From Saccoglossus kowalevskii (Eukaryota > Hemichordata > Enteropneusta > Harrimaniidae): DNA of 10,175 nt. Made by a program: the position numbers and the translations under genes. Of the stretch, positions 1 to 7,595 are shown one piece after another. The DNA is taken from assembly GCF_000003605.2 (NCBI RefSeq), contig NW_003127418.1, positions 5,811-15,985 on the forward strand, written 5' to 3'. The notes under the pieces were generated by a model. That model made no database searches. It was not told the DNA's origin and saw only the letters and a program-made list of their open reading frames with translations. How positions within the stretch are numbered: the first letter of the stretch is position 1; the number at the start of each line of letters is the position of its first letter.

Positions 1-65
1 AACTCCCCTCCACCATTGCATCCAAATATTCTAACTCCCCCTCCTCCATTGCATCCAATTATTCC
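1..65. repeat. Two tandem copies of a ~33-bp CT-rich motif
   Basis: Positions 1-32 and 33-65 are two imperfect copies of one unit. Each begins AACTCCCC, passes through CATTGCATCCAA and ends in ATTC. The array starts at the window edge, so more copies may lie upstream. A third copy lies in inverted orientation at 1424-1455, so this may be the left end of a larger inverted-repeat-bounded segment. Confidence 0.75.
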
Positions 66-305
66 AAATATTCCGTGTTCCAATGTGCCCACTCATCTAT
101 ATCTCATTTTAGCCTGAACGTCAATTTCACCTCAAAGTATGTAAATTCTGGTCCTGTTTTCAAAAAATACGTTGTCTTTAAATTTGCGAGTCGTTATAAA
201 TATGTTAATCGTCAACTCTATATAACTTAGTTAGCAATGTTGCGGTGACAGTAAATCACGAAAATACACCCTCATGAGGTGACTAAATATACCCAATATG
301 TTTTC

Positions 306-648
306 ATGCAGGCGAAAGTATTGGTAAATACTTTGGAAAAGACAGTGTCACGTGATTCATCTGTAGAATTGATTGCGTTTCTTGTTTCACTATCACGTCT
401 CATCGTAAATCCAACCGTGTTCATTGTTTCACGAATGCAACTACTCAGACACATCTGCTGTTCAAAAAAAGATGAAAGTCCTCAGATCAGCTCCACAGAG
501 CCAGTGGACAGATCGTACGATCCTAGCGGGAACATCGTGCCAATCGAGAGTTGCTGCGAGATTTGCTGCGGGCCAACATGGTGGCTTCGCGACAACGAGG
601 CAGATTCGAGATTTTCGTACTTCAGTACAGGACGCACAGTGTACGGAA
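306..648 (+). CDS. Candidate coding exon with consensus 5' splice site, unknown product
   Basis: A plus-strand reading frame is open from about 279 to 848, unusually long for this AT-rich window. The first in-frame ATG is at 306. Within it, GGAA|GTGAGT at 645-654 is a near-perfect 5' splice site, so the exon probably ends at 648 in phase 1. Joining to the acceptor at 1216 keeps the frame open to a TAG at 1297-1299 and gives about 141 residues. The predicted product is basic and hydrophobic at the start, with a cysteine cluster near its middle. No family was recognised. An alternative start at 578 (AACATGGTGG, good initiation context) gives a 23-residue first-exon peptide in another frame, also open across the same junction, for 52 residues in all. 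If unspliced, the frame runs through a six-serine stretch encoded by the TCG microsatellite. Several frames are open here, including one on the minus strand, so low stop density rather than coding may explain part of this. Confidence 0.3.
571..590. promoter_or_regulatory. YY1-like ATGG motif, possible initiator
   Basis: CCAACATGGTGGC at 573-585 resembles the AANATGGCGGC class of YY1 sites often found at metazoan transcription or translation starts. It lies in a CpG-richer islet about 70 bp before the donor at 649. On the minus strand the same bases read GCCACCATG, so the site does not fix a direction. The role is inferred from motif and context only. Confidence 0.25.
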
Positions 649-800
649 GTGAGTTTTCTGGTGTGAGCTGCCATGCTGAAAATATATCAACAGAGAACAG
701 TACTGAGATGAAAGCAGTAGTGGACTTGGCAAATAGGTATGGTAAAACTCATTTGACCACGGCTTTATTTTTCAGTTCTGCTGTCATCGGTGATTGTCCG

Positions 801-818
801 TCGTCGTCGTCGTCGTCG
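801..818. repeat. (TCG)6 microsatellite
   Basis: Six uninterrupted TCG triplets. They lie in the putative intron after the donor at 649, or encode a serine run if the long frame is not spliced. Confidence 0.95.
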
Positions 819-856
819 TTAACTTGTTTTCAATTGATCTCGTCTTGAAAAATGTT

Positions 857-1010
857 AAAGCGGGAGGGTCGTCACCTGCGCACGCGCGGGAATTGAGTCC
901 CAAGCGATGATAACAACACACACGCAAAGGCTCATGGATAGACGCTTGTTTGTGAACACTGACACGCTATGGCCATCTGACGCATGCGCAGGTGACGACA
1001 CGCCCGCTTT
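857..1010. mobile_element. 154-bp MITE-like element with 30-bp terminal inverted repeats
   Basis: The arm at 857-886 matches the reverse complement of 981-1010 at 27 of 30 positions. Shared blocks are AAAGCGGG and GTCGTCACCTGCGCA. The arms are strongly GC-rich compared with the flanks, and the interior of about 94 bp has no coding potential. Size, paired ends and position inside a putative intron fit a nonautonomous DNA transposon. No convincing target-site duplication is visible, so the superfamily is unknown. The left arm contains TGCGCACGCGCG (877-888), a full match to the NRF1 consensus, and the right arm a close variant. Confidence 0.75.
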
Positions 1011-1216
1011 CACTCTATTGCCCTTATACCTGGCACATATGTTCATTGGGTGGACTTCTACGATCATTTGGTGACGGCATCTTCAAATCTTTGTTTTTAA
1101 TGAATATTTTTGTAAATTTTGTTTTATGCTTCCAAATAAAATACAAATTACAATATGTGGTCTGCTTCACCAGAATGTCACAGAATAATTTGCTATGATT
1201 TGTTTACATTTTACAG

Positions 1217-1304
1217 AGACGTACTTCTACCCGGATGCACCCCAAGTCCTCTCCTGCCGAATCGTATGGCCTCACATGATCACCGTCGCGAATCTGTAGC
1301 CTGA
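1217..1304 (+). CDS. Candidate terminal exon after a consensus acceptor, unknown product
   Basis: TTTGTTTACATTTTACAG ending at 1216 is a good 3' splice site with a pyrimidine-rich tract, followed at once by a sharp rise in GC. Joined to the donor at 649, this exon continues the frame from ATG 306 to TAG 1297-1299. It also continues the alternative frame from ATG 578 to TGA 1302-1304. The first frame gives a C-terminal peptide of about 27 residues rich in aromatic residues and prolines, starting KTYFYPDAPQ. The second starts KDVLLPGCTP. Neither was recognised. Downstream lie only tandem repeats and AT-rich DNA, consistent with a 3' untranslated region, but no clear AATAAA follows closely. It could equally be an exon of a noncoding RNA. 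Confidence 0.25.
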
Positions 1305-1330
1305 TGTGAAGTTCTGTACATTATGTCTAT

Positions 1331-1417
1331 TATGGGTTAATAGTATCACCACTATATATTTTGGGTTAATAGTATCACCACTATATATTATGGGTTAATA
1401 GTATCACCACTATATAT
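1331..1417. repeat. Three perfect tandem copies of a 29-bp unit
   Basis: Units at 1331-1359, 1360-1388 and 1389-1417 share GGGTTAATAGTATCACCACT and are identical except at the second base. The array ends seven bases before the inverted copy of the 33-bp motif. A subterminal tandem array beside an element end would fit a transposon, though it could be an independent minisatellite. Confidence 0.95.
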
Positions 1418-1423
1418 CATTTT

Positions 1424-1455
1424 AAGATTATTGGATGCAATTGAGGAGGGGAGAT
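1424..1455 (-). repeat. Inverted copy of the 33-bp left-end motif
   Basis: On the minus strand this reads TCTCCCCTCCTCAATTGCAT followed by CCAATAATCTT, which aligns with the units at 1-65 apart from a few substitutions. Together the copies place inverted repeats around the first 1.45 kb of the window. Confidence 0.7.
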
Positions 1456-1687
1456 GTCCAGATTGTACAATGATGACGTGTTTTATGATTTGGTATTTAC
1501 TGTGAAATGTGAACTTATTGATAGGTATTATTTGGCACGTATGCGAGAATTAGGACATGAATAAAAGACGCAATTAGTTCTTAGACTTATCGCAAATATG
1601 CGAGTTGTTTGTAGGGGATATGATCTGAATATAGTGGGATGCTGTATTTTAAACGTTACGCACACTGATTTACGAAAACATCAAGTT

Positions 1688-1778
1688 ACCACGCCAATAT
1701 TTTAAAAACCACGCACAATTGTAACTCGATTTTCAATTAACAGAACTTACGTTAGTGATTTTTAAATATGGGCGTGGT
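1688..1778. mobile_element. Short (~91 bp) MITE-like inverted-repeat element
   Basis: The left arm at 1688-1708 (ACCACGCC then AATATTTTAAAAA) pairs with the right arm at 1759-1778, whose reverse complement reads ACCACGCCCATATTTAAAAA. They differ by one substitution and one indel. The interior of about 50 bp has no coding potential. The octamer GTAACTCG occurs at 1721 and again just outside the right arm at 1786, so the true boundaries may be wider. No clear target-site duplication was found. It could also be a simple hairpin. Confidence 0.5.
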
Positions 1779-1838
1779 CATTTTTGTAACTCGGTGTAAC
1801 TCAAACAATTGGGCATCTTGAATGAAATATCAAAGTAC

Positions 1839-1964
1839 AAACATACTGGTGAATTGGGACGGTTCCTCGTTACCGTACAGTGCTTACCGTCAGTCAGTAA
1901 ACATACTGGTGAATTGGGACGGTTCCTCGTTACCGTACAGTGCTTACCGTCAGTCAGTAAACAT
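1839..1964. repeat. Perfect 60-bp tandem duplication (2.1 copies)
   Basis: Positions 1839-1898 and 1899-1958 are identical, and six more bases of a third copy follow. The unit begins AAACATACTGGTGAATTGGG and is GC-richer than its flanks. TTACCGT occurs twice inside each unit. Perfect identity implies a recent duplication or an assembly artefact. A minus-strand frame crosses it as two 20-residue repeats only because 60 is divisible by three. Confidence 0.97.
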
Positions 1965-2539
1965 TGAGTAATTGGTGTCAATGCTTGTTAAATATTTCAT
2001 TAAATTTTATTTTTAAAGTACATGTAGTATCAAACATTCTTCAATTAATTGATATAATGTACATTGTGATTTACAGCACATTTATTTATATTGATGAGAT
2101 TTCAGGAGAGATGATTGAAGTCTTAATGGATTTCTTTCTTTCTTTGTGGTACATTTTCATGTACGACCATATTATAATGTGGCTGGTCAAGTTTGCATGT
2201 TGTAATGGCACCTAAACCACATTTAGATTTACTACGATGTAAATAGTTTTTATTCAATGTCTTCACATTCATATTATTACAGTTCTTGATAATTTAAATA
2301 ATTTAACTTTTCAATTTCAATATTTGTCTATAATTATATTTTAATATTCAGAAATTCGTATTATCTTATTAATATTATTCAATCCATTTTATCTGTTCAT
2401 ATAAACCAATTTTTAAACAAAAATATGACAAGGGATCAGATAGATGTGATCGTGTATAAAACATTTTTATTTTTCAAATTTTTACATTACCTACCATCAA
2501 GTCATCGATCCATACAAACAAAAAGTGGTATACAGAATG
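1965..2539. other. AT-rich stretch without recognisable features
   Basis: Long A/T runs dominate. The reading frames here are short, have low-complexity compositions and lack splice-like boundaries. No inverted or tandem repeats stood out. Confidence 0.6.
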
Positions 2540-2607
2540 CTTTAAAACATAAAAAAGGGAAAAGAAAACACGTTAGACAAAAAGGGGAAAAAAAAAGTAA
2601 AAAATAA
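2540..2607. repeat. A-rich purine tract
   Basis: Runs of A broken by G, such as AAAAAAGGGAAAAGAAAAC and GGGGAAAAAAAAAG, make a low-complexity tract. It could be the eroded poly(A)-like tail of a retroposed element, but no element body was recognised upstream. The lysine-rich peptide it could encode is not credible as a protein. Confidence 0.6.
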
Positions 2608-3462
2608 CAAAACTCTTCATTTAATATATTAGGTGTATTTGTGTAGTGAAGTATAACAGTGATAGTTACGTTATTGTTGTTATCACATTGTTTTATTTCT
2701 CTATGAGGTTATTCTTGTTCAAAATATGTTTCTCTGTTTTGATTAAGTGTCATAATATGCGAAATTGGTTAATAGTCGTACAACATCTACTTTCCAATGA
2801 ATAATTGATTTAATATACATTTCTTGACAGCAGTTTTACAAGCAATTTAAAAATTAACGGCCGGAATATTTTCCCATAAATCACCAAGTGTTTTACGACA
2901 ACTTTATGCCGCTGAACAATGTCAAAACAGGTGTTCGAGATTTTCTTTAGTTTGAAAAAAACACTATAAAGATTATTACGTTTTGTTTACTCCTATTTAA
3001 AGTAACAAAACCATTTTCATTCGTCACAGTCACAAAGTTCCAGAATATTAGCAAACGTTTCCAGAAAACGAGATCTACTGCAATATTCTATGCACCTGAA
3101 AACCTTCATACGATATGAAATTAACATCCTTATTTAATAAATCACTTATATATACAATTTTATTTTATTGTGTATAGTGCACCAAATAGTTCTTGATTAA
3201 AATATACTTGCTATTCCAAATTATTTGTGCTGCAGCTTCTTGTATATTAGCCAGTTCTTTTGAGCTGACTAGCTAAATCCTGAAACGCAAAATGTCTAGG
3301 TAAAAAGACGCAAATTTAAATAATAGTCCACCATATACACTAAAACAGTTTTTAGGCAAAACAGACCCGACTTCTGCAGTGTTAAATATTTAACTAATCT
3401 ACGACAGTTTCAAAGCGGCACCCTTTCTAAAGTGTTATCACAGGGATATTGCGTTAACTTAT
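2608..3462. other. AT-rich stretch, nothing recognised
   Basis: No frame longer than a few dozen codons, no convincing exon with paired splice sites and no strong repeats were seen. Small imperfect hairpins occur, for example around 3250-3280, at the level expected in AT-rich DNA. Confidence 0.6.
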
Positions 3463-3663
3463 ATGAAATATTTTGCTAGAATAATCAGTCATGCAATTTC
3501 AAAACAAGGCTTGCAGGCATTGAATGCCATTACTATTAAGCAAGACGAAAATTTGAAACGTGTTCAACGTCGAGCAAAGTGTATTGTACCCAAAAGTGAC
3601 ACACTATACAGTGACGGGTTTCATGCTCTGAATAAAATATTTTTACTGTTTCTACTTGACTGA
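3463..3663 (+). pseudogene. Possible fragment of a non-LTR retrotransposon reverse transcriptase C-terminus
   Basis: A 66-codon frame starting at ATG 3463 contains LKRVQRRAKCIV at residues 31-42. This resembles the L-x-x-(V/I)-Q-x-R-A-x-R-(I/F)-V segment typical of the region after the reverse transcriptase domain in CR1- and jockey-like elements. Nothing else supports it: there is no catalytic segment upstream, no endonuclease, and the usual leucine/tryptophan-rich sequence after the motif is weak. The flanks are AT-rich and without other coding signal. A chance ORF is at least as likely. Confidence 0.15.
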
Positions 3664-3857
3664 TCACTGGCGATACACATTCAAAGGTCACTGATCCAAG
3701 TGGGATCAATCAAATAAAATACCAAATCAATACCAATAAAAACAAGATGTCAGATAATCGATATATGCACTCCTATGAATTGGGTGCCAAACTTTGATTT
3801 AAAAACACACTTCAAAAACAAAGATTGTAGTGTTTAAAGATGCAGATTCTCAGGAGG

Positions 3858-3871
3858 CAACAGTACTGTTG
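3858..3871. repeat. Perfect 14-bp palindrome
   Basis: CAACAGTACTGTTG is identical to its reverse complement. It is isolated, and no function is implied beyond a possible dimeric binding site. Confidence 0.9.
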
Positions 3872-3938
3872 ACATCTCTCCACTGGACATCAACTAACTA
3901 TTTGCATTCCTTGGCAATTCAACATCTGTCCATTGTCA

Positions 3939-4015
3939 TATGCTATGTCAACTCTAATTAGTCGTATGCTTTACATGCATTCCAATCACTATAACTATTA
4001 GAGTTGATTTGCATA
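3939..4015. repeat. Imperfect inverted repeat with 38-nt spacer
   Basis: The left arm has TATGC (3939-3943) and TCAACTCTAAT (3948-3958). The right arm has ATTAGAGTTGA (3997-4007) and GCATA (4011-4015). Together they make 16 pairs around an unpaired internal loop. It may be an old MITE or a foldback. The stem is too short and interrupted to call a microRNA hairpin. Confidence 0.5.
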
Positions 4016-4824
4016 CAAAGCAGAGCTTGCAACATGATAGGTATTCCTAGAGGGCGTTCTCTTACTTTATAGTAGTCACACAATGAATATAATAAGGCAG
4101 TTCATATTTGTTTCAGTAAATCATTGTTTTGACAGACACCTGTACAAAATAATTGGGCAAAAGCCAGCTAAGATTTTTTGTTGTCTTGCATGTTTTACAA
4201 ATCTATTCACGTAAAAATGCAGCACTTTTTTCTGAGAGGGGGAATATGTTTTTATACTAAAATATCTGAATTACTTTGAATAAATCTGGAATTTATGTCC
4301 CTTAAAATAATTAAACAAATTAGGCACCAATGTTTTTGTAAGATATTTACATCAATCAAGGGTATTTGATAGACTACTTTCCCACTGCTGTTTCAACTCT
4401 AAAACTTGTTTGTTTTCAAAATTAATTATGACATTGCATATTCATATTGATACAAACTATGATAAGTGAAATAATATTATACAACGAAGGGCAAGGTCAC
4501 TAGAGTTCAACTATGTTTTAATTTTGTTGCCAAATTGTTTTTTTTTCTTCAAATAACCAACAGTAACAGTGTATCAGGAATATATTGTGCTAAATATGCG
4601 ACATAATGATGATATTTAATTTGTTCATTTATTTGTACATTTACATTGATTTTGTGACTATGCAGTGGAGAATATTTTTGAATTTCAGTTCGATTCCTAT
4701 AAATTTAAGGTTCACTGTAGAATGATTTATTGAATTGAAATGAAGTGGTATGGGTAGATAGTGTCTTAATATGAGTACGAATAAATTAACGGGATGTAAC
4801 AATCTGGTTTTTAAGGGTACTGGT
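4016..4824. other. AT-rich stretch with one CTCF-core-like site and a degenerate repeat
   Basis: AGAGGGCG at 4049-4056 is one of several GAGGGCG motifs in the window. Positions 4683-4727 on the minus strand encode a 15-codon segment resembling the one at 7093-7137 (see findings). No gene was recognised. Confidence 0.4.
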
Positions 4825-4832
4825 CGTCGCAC

Positions 4833-4859
4833 CACGCATGCGGGAGTTATGGGTCTCAT
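4833..4859 (+). promoter_or_regulatory. NRF1-like site upstream of the 4860 islet
   Basis: CACGCATGCGGG contains most of the NRF1 core (GCGCATGCGC). A half-site-like TTGCGCAGTG follows at about 4886-4895. Both lie in a short GC-richer islet within very AT-rich DNA, next to a YY1-like AAAGATGGCGAC. The arrangement resembles a compact metazoan promoter. Motif evidence only. Confidence 0.25.
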
Positions 4860-4918
4860 ATGAACAAAGATGGCGACTTTGACTATTGCGCAGTGAAAAA
4901 ATGTGTGTGTGGTTTTTG
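4860..4918 (+). CDS. Candidate first coding exon with GTGAGT donor, unknown product
   Basis: ATG at 4860 opens 19 complete codons (starting MNKDGDFDYCAVKKC) before TTTTTG|GTGAGT at 4913-4924, a strong 5' splice consensus. The exon would end at 4918 in phase 2. The peptide has cysteines spaced C-x4-C-x-C, which faintly recalls the start of zinc-binding modules such as THAP, but it is too short to assign. A second ATG at 4870 inside the YY1-like AAAGATGGCGAC gives only a seven-residue upstream-type ORF. One conceivable acceptor follows at 5841 (TATATATTCTGCAG), but reading through it ends after about 14 codons. A noncoding first exon is an equal possibility. Confidence 0.2.
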
Positions 4919-4924
4919 GTGAGT

Positions 4925-5490
4925 TTATCACCTAAATTTGGACAACATTTGTACAAAACAATAAGCGGGAATACTTTACGTACACTTCACTACCTTGAAG
5001 TATATAGAAGAATATAGGGTAATGGTGGGAAGTGCATATGGGACTGGTCTATTTTAATGACTTTAGTATTACTACGTTTTAAGGCGTTAGGATATTCGTG
5101 CAGTGCGTGATATTGCTGGTTTTATAATGTGCTTTTGGATAACCTCGCCCCGAAAACATGATGCTCATATTGGTTATTTTAGGGGCAAATACGTCTTTGT
5201 CGTAAAAATTAATCACCGTGGGTCCAAATCATGAAAATATAGTCTATGTAACGTTTCCAGCAAATGGAGCCAGACAATAAAACACTTTCAAAACGCCCCA
5301 TAAAAAGATTAGCATAAGTAGAAGCAATTTTAGTAGGCATGGCACTGCCATGTGTTTGCAGATAGTGCTGGTCATTAAACTCAAAATTGTTGCAAGTTCA
5401 AGTATGTCCCTTGTAGGAGGTGATTTATTCCCTCTTCACTCCTAATATAATTCAAGAGCCAGTAGTCCGTCGACATCCGGGACATTAGAG
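4925..5490. other. Intergenic or intronic stretch, little structure
   Basis: CATGGCACTGCCATG at 5338-5352 is a perfect inverted repeat of 7 bp around one base. Otherwise no frames, splice-site pairs or repeats of note were found. If the exon ending at 4918 is real, this would be its intron. Confidence 0.4.
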
Positions 5491-5517
5491 TATAGCGATG
5501 ACACGTTTATCGCTATA
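5491..5517. repeat. Perfect 9-bp hairpin
   Basis: TATAGCGAT (5491-5499) and ATCGCTATA (5509-5517) pair perfectly around a nine-base loop. It ends directly at the ATG of the GC-richer islet starting at 5518. There is no U-run after it and this is eukaryotic DNA, so it is not called a terminator. Confidence 0.8.
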
Positions 5518-5726
5518 ATGGCTTCCGGTGGTAGGGATTGGGAAATTGAGCAGTTTGTATACTAAGGAAATATGACAGTAATTGTTGAACTAAATGCCTC
5601 GAATGGTGGTCAGTAAATTCCGCGATGCGTTTAGTACAAGAATTGCGTCCAGAAATAATGGGTCTGGGTGCCCTCAGGTTTATGAATTTTAGATATAATG
5701 AAAAAATACAAGAGTACCTGGATGGA
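5518..5726 (+). other. GC-richer islet with three short plus-strand frames
   Basis: ATG 5518 lies in ATAATGGCTTCCGGTGG, which combines an ATGG start motif with an ETS-type TTCCGG, and opens 15 codons beginning MASGGRDWEIEQFVY. ATG 5594 opens 32 codons (including FRDAFSTRIASRNNGSGCPQ) in a second frame. ATG 5625 opens about 36 codons ending YLDGTV in a third frame. Each looks protein-like but is short, and the three do not join by any obvious splice sites. They might be a decayed coding exon with frameshifts, a promoter/first-exon region, or chance. No family was recognised. Confidence 0.2.
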
Positions 5727-5739
5727 ACGGTTTGAGGTA

Positions 5740-7037
5740 ATCAGTAGTATCTTTTGTTGAGCTCAGTCAGCTCGATTTTGAGTAGTCTGTAATGATTGTT
5801 GTTGTTAAGTATTGTGTTAACCTGAGATATATATTCTGCAGTATCCAGGACGACAAGTGTGCCACATTTGCCACCGCCCTTTAATTACAGCTTAACGCCC
5901 AGGGAGGATCATGTTGTCGCGTACGTGGGAGAGGGCGCTGTTCGTTATTTTCATTCTAAACAATTTCAAAGCTGGTTCCCTGTCATGTAGTGGTAAAAAA
6001 CGGGACTTTAGTTTTGTAAAAAATGTTTGTCAGAAAAGTCTGGTTTGGGGCCAAAACCTAACCCCTTACCAAGAATACTAATATCGTCTGCGTTAAGTTG
6101 TTTCGACAACAAATTAACAACCATTCAATCTATTCACACATCTTTATAGTTGGTACTTTTGACCGTTTGCCCTGTCTGGTGCGCCTGGCAAAATGTCTGT
6201 GATGACTATGTTTGATTACCCTACAGTTATAGAAAAGATACAAGATTAAATCAGTGACGCTCCCAGGTTTATGAGGATCATTGTAGATGTGAGGCTACGA
6301 ACTTACACGGGGAAACAGATCCTTCGTTAGCTTTACTTCCGGTCATGTTATCCCACGTTGATTGGTAACTATGCTGTCTGTGTAGTGATAAAACAACATG
6401 TTTCTTGATGCACACAATCATGCGACCTGTATACTTTAAAAAAATAATATGTAAATGTAATGTTACTAACTGTTCGATTATGTCACAGTTATGTGATGGC
6501 AGAGACATTTTCGTAGTTGTTGAAATAGTTTCTTTCTAAACAATGAAAGTTGATCTCTGGAAATGAATAAATTTGAACGTTAAATAAAACATACTTGATG
6601 TTCGCAAAAATTCAAGTTTCTAAAAGTGGACGTTCAACAAAAACAAAAATCTATGTTGCTCGTAAGTCCAAGTTTGGCAAACTGTTATAATTTTGGGTGT
6701 GGTTTATACTATATGGACGCTCATTGCTAGAACAATTCAGCATTTCGAAATATCGAAAGATTTATTCATGTATACACACAAGTACACACCTTACATTTCT
6801 AAACAGAATACAACAATATGGTAATATCCTGGTTCTTCATTTTACCGATTTATTTATTCTTTAACGAGACACTTTATTTGCGGCCGGCTTCATTCGCGAT
6901 CAGTGATATTTGTTAAAATATTACAATTTTGTTGGATTTTTTATACCTGGATTTACAATTCCCATCACTAATTAGATATAGTGTCGGCGTTTATCCAAAC
7001 AAGCCAATTTAAAAAAATCCAAAATCTCTTAGTATAA
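5740..7037. other. Long stretch without a supported gene
   Basis: It contains AGAGGGCGC at 5930-5938, an ETS-like ACTTCCGG near 6336, and small hairpins such as 6097-6110. One minus-strand frame at 6278-6508 is open for 76 codons but shows no domain or splice context. No mobile element was recognised. Confidence 0.5.
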
Positions 7038-7057
7038 TTTTGTTTTGTTTTGTTTTG
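7038..7057. repeat. (TTTTG)4 microsatellite
   Basis: Four perfect TTTTG units. As (CAAAA) on the minus strand, such runs often trail retroposed sequences, but no body is identified. Confidence 0.95.
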
Positions 7058-7088
7058 AATTTAAGATAATTGTAATGGGTGTACTTTG

Positions 7089-7229
7089 GTGGTCCTAATT
7101 CCATGCCAATAAAACGAAAAGTTCCTGTTGAATGGTTGGAGGACGCAATGATAAATACAATAGCATAAGGAACGATATTAGTGGTCTTCATTCCAAGTCA
7201 ATAGAACGATAAGTGGGGTGGTTGGAGAA
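7089..7229. repeat. Degenerate direct repeat, two copies about 92 bp apart
   Basis: The copy at 7089-7142 and the copy at 7181-7229 share GTGGTC, ATTCCA, CAATA, AACGA, AAGT and TGGTTGGAG in the same order and spacing, apart from a short deletion in the second. They look like two diverged members of one dispersed or tandem family. A more distant resemblance, visible mainly by codon, exists on the minus strand at 4683-4727. Confidence 0.65.
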
Positions 7230-7561
7230 TGTTAAATTGTTATTTTTCAGCTTGAGGGGGAAATTGCAAAGCAATGACGAAGTGAACAAAATATATTTCA
7301 TTCCTTCTAAGCGTGAAAAATGGCACACTCCTTACATCCGGTCACATATAACAGGTGGTTGTCACGTGATTGCATCCTTAAGTCAAAATAACGAGTGACG
7401 GATGATTATAATCCGCGGGAAATAATTAACGGACTAATCTACGAATCAATTTAGAGATTTCGGAAACTATTTGATTTAATATTCATATTTGGGCACCAGT
7501 CAAAAAGATCACACAAACATATAGTATCGGCTATGAATAAATTATCGCCGACGCCTTTCAG
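7230..7561. other. Stretch without recognised features
   Basis: A 61-codon plus frame at 7213-7398 overlaps the direct repeat and lacks any family signature. AATCCGCGGG near 7411 is a small GC-rich spot. Nothing else stood out. Confidence 0.45.
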
Positions 7562-7583
7562 CTGAAATTACTAGTAATTTTAG
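7562..7583. repeat. 22-bp near-perfect palindrome with perfect 16-bp core
   Basis: AAATTACTAGTAATTT at 7565-7580 is exactly self-complementary. The outer CT/AG pair extends it with one mismatch. TAGTCTAGTCTA immediately right is also partly symmetrical. It may be a cruciform-prone site, an element end or a homodimer binding site. Confidence 0.85.
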
Positions 7584-7595
7584 TCTAGTCTAAGT

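Noticed and set aside
1331-1964. CRISPR-like array
   Set aside because: The repeats are tandem without unique spacers, and the DNA is eukaryotic in character.
1778-1981. 67-codon minus frame with two 20-residue repeats
   Set aside because: The peptide repeat is a by-product of the 60-bp duplication, whose length is divisible by three.
2425-2607. Lysine-rich 60-codon frame
   Set aside because: Translation of an A-rich low-complexity tract.
4641-4931. 96-codon minus-strand frame
   Set aside because: It starts at GTG, has no recognisable domain, and covers the promoter-like islet on the other strand. Only its NHST segment is noted as a finding.
6097-6110. GTTGT-TTCG-ACAAC hairpin
   Set aside because: A five-pair stem with a U-A closing pair is common by chance and lacks the C-G closure of stable UUCG loops.
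6278-6508. 76-codon minus-strand frame
   Set aside because: No domain, no splice sites and no neighbouring exons. Its composition is unremarkable.
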